Below are positions 5,813-8,727 of a stretch of 8,727 nt of DNA, piece after piece. The stretch is from contig JAZNGX010000146.1 of NCBI GenBank assembly GCA_045576675.1, positions 1 to 8,727 on the forward strand, read 5' to 3'. Source of the DNA: JAZNGX01 sp045576675 (GTDB lineage: Bacteria; Bacillota; Clostridia; Monoglobales; Firm-18). The notes below the pieces were generated by a model. That model had not been told where the DNA came from. It did no database searches and worked only from the letters and a program-made list of their open reading frames with translations. A program made the position numbers and the translations under genes. The stretch's first letter is position 1. Every line of letters begins with the position of its first letter.

Positions 5813-6058
5813 ATGGAAACAAGAATTGCACTAATAGGAATAATAGTTGAAAACTTAGACTCTGCAGAAAAAATCAATGATATTCTGCATCAGTACAGTG
5901 ATTATATTATCGGCAGAATGGGATTGCCGCACAAAGAAAAAAACATCTCAATTATGAGTATTATTCTTGATGCTGATAATGATGTTATAAGCTCACTTTC
6001 AGGCAAAATTGGTATGTTGCCTGATGTTTCGTGCAAAACAGTTTATGCAACAAAATAA
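5813..6058 (+). CDS. TM1266-type small protein, putative hydrogenase-system regulator
   Basis: This 81-aa protein fits the small family annotated as iron-only hydrogenase system regulator (TM1266-like), which has an ACT/ferredoxin-like fold related to the ligand-binding half of NikR. Visible features are the first strand RIALIGIIVEN, the helix AEKINDILHQY, the YIIGRMGLPHKEKNISIMSIILDA strand pair, and the helix plus last strand around GKIGMLPDVSCKTVYA. There is no DNA-binding domain. The molecular role is not established in the family. The ATG has GGAGG seven bases upstream. It is the first gene of the operon, and its stop codon is fused to the hydG ribosome binding site (TAAGGAGGT). Position directly after an attenuator-like leader makes an RNA- or ligand-linked role worth testing, which is inference. 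Confidence 0.8.
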   Translation: METRIALIGIIVENLDSAEKINDILHQYSDYIIGRMGLPHKEKNISIMSIILDADNDVISSLSGKIGMLPDVSCKTVYATK

Positions 6059-6070
6059 GGAGGTAATATT

Positions 6071-7480
6071 ATGTATAACAGCAAATCAAAAAAAGCAGAA
6101 GAATTTATCTGTGATGAAGAAATTCTTAACACAATAGAGCTCGCTAAAAAGCAAAGCAATGATAAGGAGCTTGTAAAAAGCATTCTTGAAAAAGCAAGAC
6201 AATGCAACGGTCTTGACTATAAAGAGGCTACCACTCTTTTAATGTGTGACGATGAAGAAACTATAAACGAGCTTTACAAGATTGCTCACGATATAAAGCA
6301 GAAAATATATGGCAACAGAATAGTAATGTTTGCTCCACTTTATCTTTCAAACTACTGTGTTAACGGATGTCTTTACTGCTCATATCATAATTCAAACTGT
6401 GAGATGAAAAGAAAAAAACTAAGCCGTGAGCAAATTATTGAAGAGGTTACTGCACTTCAGGATATGGGACATAAGCGCCTTGCACTCGAAGCAGGCGAAG
6501 ACCCCGTAAACTGCCCGATTGAGTATATTTTAGACTGTATTGAAACAGTGTACTCGGTAAAGCACAAAAACGGTTCAATAAGACGTGTTAATATTAACAT
6601 AGCCGCAACAACGGTTGAAAATTATAAAAAGCTTAAGGAGGCAGGAATCGGAACATACATTTTATTCCAGGAAACCTACCACAAGCCCACATATGAAAGA
6701 CTTCACCCAACAGGGCCTAAGCATAACTATGAGTATCACACAACAGCAATGGACAGAGCTATGGAAGCAGGCATTGACGATGTTGGCATTGGTGCTTTAT
6801 TTGGTCTTTATAATTATCAGTACGACTTTGTGGGACTGCTATTGCACGCAAAGCATCTTGAAGACACCTTCGGCGTAGGACCACACACTATAAGTGTACC
6901 AAGAGTATGCCCTGCAGATGACGTTGATTTATCAATATTCCACGATACAATTCCTGATGATATTTTCAGAAAAATTGTTGCAATTTTAAGAATTGCTGTA
7001 CCATACACTGGTATCATTATTTCAACACGCGAATCAAAGGAATCAAGAAAGAAGGTACTTGAAATCGGTGTTTCACAGATAAGCGGCGGTTCAATCACCA
7101 GTGTTGGCGGCTATGCAAAGGGCAGAGATGACACGGCACAGTTTGATATAACAGACAGCCGTCCGTTAGATGAGGTTGTACGCTGGCTTTGTGAGGAAGG
7201 CTATGTTCCAAGCTTCTGCACCGCCTGCTACAGAGAAGGCAGAACGGGTGACAGATTTATGGCATTTGCAAAAAGCGGTCAGATTTGCAACTTCTGTCAG
7301 TCAAATGCACTTCTTACACTAAAGGAATATCAGCTTGACTATGCACACGATGATACAAAGCGTGCCATCCAGAAGGTATGGGACGACGAAATATTACGGG
7401 TTCCAAACCTTGATGTAAGAAACAAGGCTCTTGGATATGTAGAGGAAATCGAAAAAGGAAAACGAGATTTCAGGTTTTAA
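6071..7480 (+). CDS. hydG: [FeFe]-hydrogenase H-cluster radical SAM maturase HydG
   Basis: A 469-aa radical SAM tyrosine lyase. It cleaves tyrosine to p-cresol and dehydroglycine and turns the latter into the CO and cyanide ligands of an iron-cysteine unit used to build the H-cluster. The radical SAM motif CX3CX2C is C96, C100 and C103 (CVNGCLYC). The C-terminal auxiliary-cluster motif CX2CX22C that separates HydG from ThiH is complete: C383, C386 and C409. H272 in VGPHTISVPR is the candidate ligand for the auxiliary 'dangler' iron. Length is normal for the family. The ATG is preceded by TAAGGAGGT, a near-perfect ribosome binding site containing the previous stop codon. The HydF gene follows after 12 bp. 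Transcription should depend on readthrough of the leader terminator at 5774-5800. Confidence 0.95.
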   Translation: MYNSKSKKAEEFICDEEILNTIELAKKQSNDKELVKSILEKARQCNGLDYKEATTLLMCDDEETINELYKIAHDIKQKIYGNRIVMFAPLYLSNYCVNGCLYCSYHNSNCEMKRKKLSREQIIEEVTALQDMGHKRLALEAGEDPVNCPIEYILDCIETVYSVKHKNGSIRRVNINIAATTVENYKKLKEAGIGTYILFQETYHKPTYERLHPTGPKHNYEYHTTAMDRAMEAGIDDVGIGALFGLYNYQYDFVGLLLHAKHLEDTFGVGPHTISVPRVCPADDVDLSIFHDTIPDDIFRKIVAILRIAVPYTGIIISTRESKESRKKVLEIGVSQISGGSITSVGGYAKGRDDTAQFDITDSRPLDEVVRWLCEEGYVPSFCTACYREGRTGDRFMAFAKSGQICNFCQSNALLTLKEYQLDYAHDDTKRAIQKVWDDEILRVPNLDVRNKALGYVEEIEKGKRDFRF

Positions 7481-7492
7481 GCAGGTGATATT

Positions 7493-8674
7493 ATGAACAA
7501 TACCCCAAACGCAAACAGACTTCATATTGCAGTTTTCGGCAAATGCAACAGTGGTAAATCATCGCTTGTTAATGCTATCGCAAATCAGAACACAGCCCTT
7601 GTTTCTGACAAAGCAGGCACTACCACCGACCCTGTTTATAAAGCAATGGAAATTCATCCGCTCGGTGCGTGTGTTTTAATTGACACTGCTGGCTTTGACG
7701 ATACAACTGAATTGGGTGAAATGCGTATAAAATCTGCACAGCAGGTAATTGCCAAAGCCGATATTGCAATAATGGTATTCAGTGATACAGATATAGAATA
7801 CGAAAAACAATGGATAAAAAAGCTTAATGATGCAAAAGTTCCGGTTCTTGCTGTTGCAAACAAAAGTGATATTAATGATACAAACACGCTTGCAAAGCTT
7901 ATAAAATCAGAATTAAAGCTTGATGCAATCGAAGTAAGTGCAGTTACAGGTCAGGGCATTGCTTTGCTTAAAGATGCCCTGGTACGCCTTGTACCTGAGG
8001 ATTTTGAAATGCCAAGTATAACTGCCCATCTTTGTAAAGAAAACGATGTTGTTATGCTTGTTATGCCACAGGACATTCAGGCACCAAAGGGAAGACTTAT
8101 TTTGCCACAGGTGCAAACCATACGTGACCTTTTGGATAACAAATGCCTTGTGTATTGCGTAACGACAGATAAAATGGAAAAGGCTCTTGCTACATTAAAA
8201 GAGCCTCCAAAGGTAATAATAACTGATTCACAGGTTTTTGACGTGGTATACAAACTCAAGCCTGAACAAAGTGTTCTGACGTCTTTTTCTTCCCTTTTTG
8301 CACGTTACAAGGGTGATATAGACGAATATGTAAAGGGTGCAGAAATGATACCAAAGCTTACTGAAAATGACACTGTTCTTATTGCTGAGGCTTGTTCACA
8401 CACACCGCTTGACGGGGATATAGGACGTGTAAAGCTGCCGAAAATGTTAAAATCAATTGCAGGAGAGGGTTTAAAAATCCAAATTGTTTCAGGAACGGAC
8501 TTTCCTGAGGATTTGTCACCTTATTCGCTTGTAATTCACTGCGGTGGATGTATGTTTAACAGAAAATATATTCTGTCAAGAGTACAAAAAGCAAAAAACA
8601 ATAACGTTCCGATAACAAATTATGGTATTGCAATTGCAAAGATTAAAGGTATTTTGGATAAAATTAAGTATTAA
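7493..8674 (+). CDS. hydF: [FeFe]-hydrogenase maturation GTPase HydF
   Basis: A 393-aa scaffold GTPase on which the di-iron subcluster is assembled before transfer to apo-HydA. The N-terminal Era/TrmE-like GTPase domain shows the P-loop GKCNSGKS (16-23), a switch TTT (43-45), DTAG (64-67), NKSD (123-126) and SA (149-150). A middle dimerisation region (about 176-290) leads to the C-terminal cluster domain with C301-x-H303, then 45 residues, then H349-C350-x2-C353. This is the HydF [4Fe-4S] signature CxHx(n)HCxxC. All key residues are present. The ATG has AGGTGA four bases upstream and follows hydG by 12 bp. No terminator is seen after its stop; a new promoter begins 14 bp downstream. Confidence 0.95.
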   Translation: MNNTPNANRLHIAVFGKCNSGKSSLVNAIANQNTALVSDKAGTTTDPVYKAMEIHPLGACVLIDTAGFDDTTELGEMRIKSAQQVIAKADIAIMVFSDTDIEYEKQWIKKLNDAKVPVLAVANKSDINDTNTLAKLIKSELKLDAIEVSAVTGQGIALLKDALVRLVPEDFEMPSITAHLCKENDVVMLVMPQDIQAPKGRLILPQVQTIRDLLDNKCLVYCVTTDKMEKALATLKEPPKVIITDSQVFDVVYKLKPEQSVLTSFSSLFARYKGDIDEYVKGAEMIPKLTENDTVLIAEACSHTPLDGDIGRVKLPKMLKSIAGEGLKIQIVSGTDFPEDLSPYSLVIHCGGCMFNRKYILSRVQKAKNNNVPITNYGIAIAKIKGILDKIKY

Positions 8675-8687
8675 TTGCAAAAAACAC

Positions 8688-8716
8688 TTGAAAACATTGC
8701 AAATATATTATATAAT
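8688..8716 (+). promoter_or_regulatory. Rightward promoter of a gene beyond the window
   Basis: TTGAAA (8688-8693) and a perfect TATAAT (8711-8716) are separated by 17 bases. Transcription would start near 8723, four bases from the window edge. No terminator separates it from hydF, so the following gene could be served both by this promoter and by readthrough of the hydrogenase-maturation operon. Confidence 0.7.
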
Positions 8717-8727
8717 AACATATATAC

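Noticed and set aside
1..8727. Search for CRISPR repeats, tRNA or rRNA genes, insertion-sequence ends and integrase genes.
   Set aside because: No regularly spaced repeats, tRNA-like arms, rRNA segments, transposase or recombinase motifs were seen. Reading by eye could miss a degenerate copy.

Overview
The window looks like chromosome from a low-GC, anaerobic, probably spore-forming member of the Clostridia. The evidence is AT-rich DNA with near-consensus sigma-A promoters and strong GGAGG-type ribosome binding sites, a CwlD-type spore-cortex amidase, and two [FeFe]-hydrogenase maturases (HydG, HydF). Species cannot be named from sequence alone. No IS element, CRISPR array, tRNA or rRNA was seen, and no gene-free stretch reaches 300 bases.

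Layout. (1) Positions 1-131 are a compact, nearly symmetric divergent promoter region. One promoter fires rightward into an XRE-type repressor gene (132-563) and one fires leftward out of the window; duplicated inverted-repeat operators cover both -35 boxes. (2) A bidirectional terminator separates the repressor from a convergent PnuC-family transporter gene (580-1269, minus). The transporter has its own promoter and a roughly 95-nt leader that ends in a terminator-like hairpin. (3) A minus-strand operon (transcribed 5611 to 1407) runs secreted transglutaminase-like protein, SDR reductase (possibly the EF-P-modifying YmfI type), CwlD amidase, Dgt-like HD phosphohydrolase. Gaps are short, and the last pair overlaps by ATGA. 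(4) A back-to-back promoter pair at 5631-5698 drives that operon leftward and the hydrogenase-maturation operon rightward. (5) The plus-strand operon 5813-8674 encodes a small TM1266-type protein, HydG and HydF. (6) A promoter at 8688-8716 points to another plus-strand gene beyond the right edge.

How it fits together. HydG makes the CO and cyanide-bearing iron unit of the H-cluster, and HydF is the GTPase scaffold that delivers the finished subcluster to apo-hydrogenase. Neither HydE nor the hydrogenase is in view. The most interesting element is the leader of this operon (5705-5812). It can form a long closing helix (5708-5720 with 5772-5784) around about 51 nt of potential aptamer. That helix consumes the 5' arm of a strong intrinsic terminator (5774-5800) placed directly before the first ribosome binding site. 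This is the architecture of an ON-type riboswitch or protein-dependent attenuator, and I do not recognise it as a known class. The PnuC-family gene also has a leader with a terminator and a competing hairpin, so two separate attenuation candidates lie in this short window.
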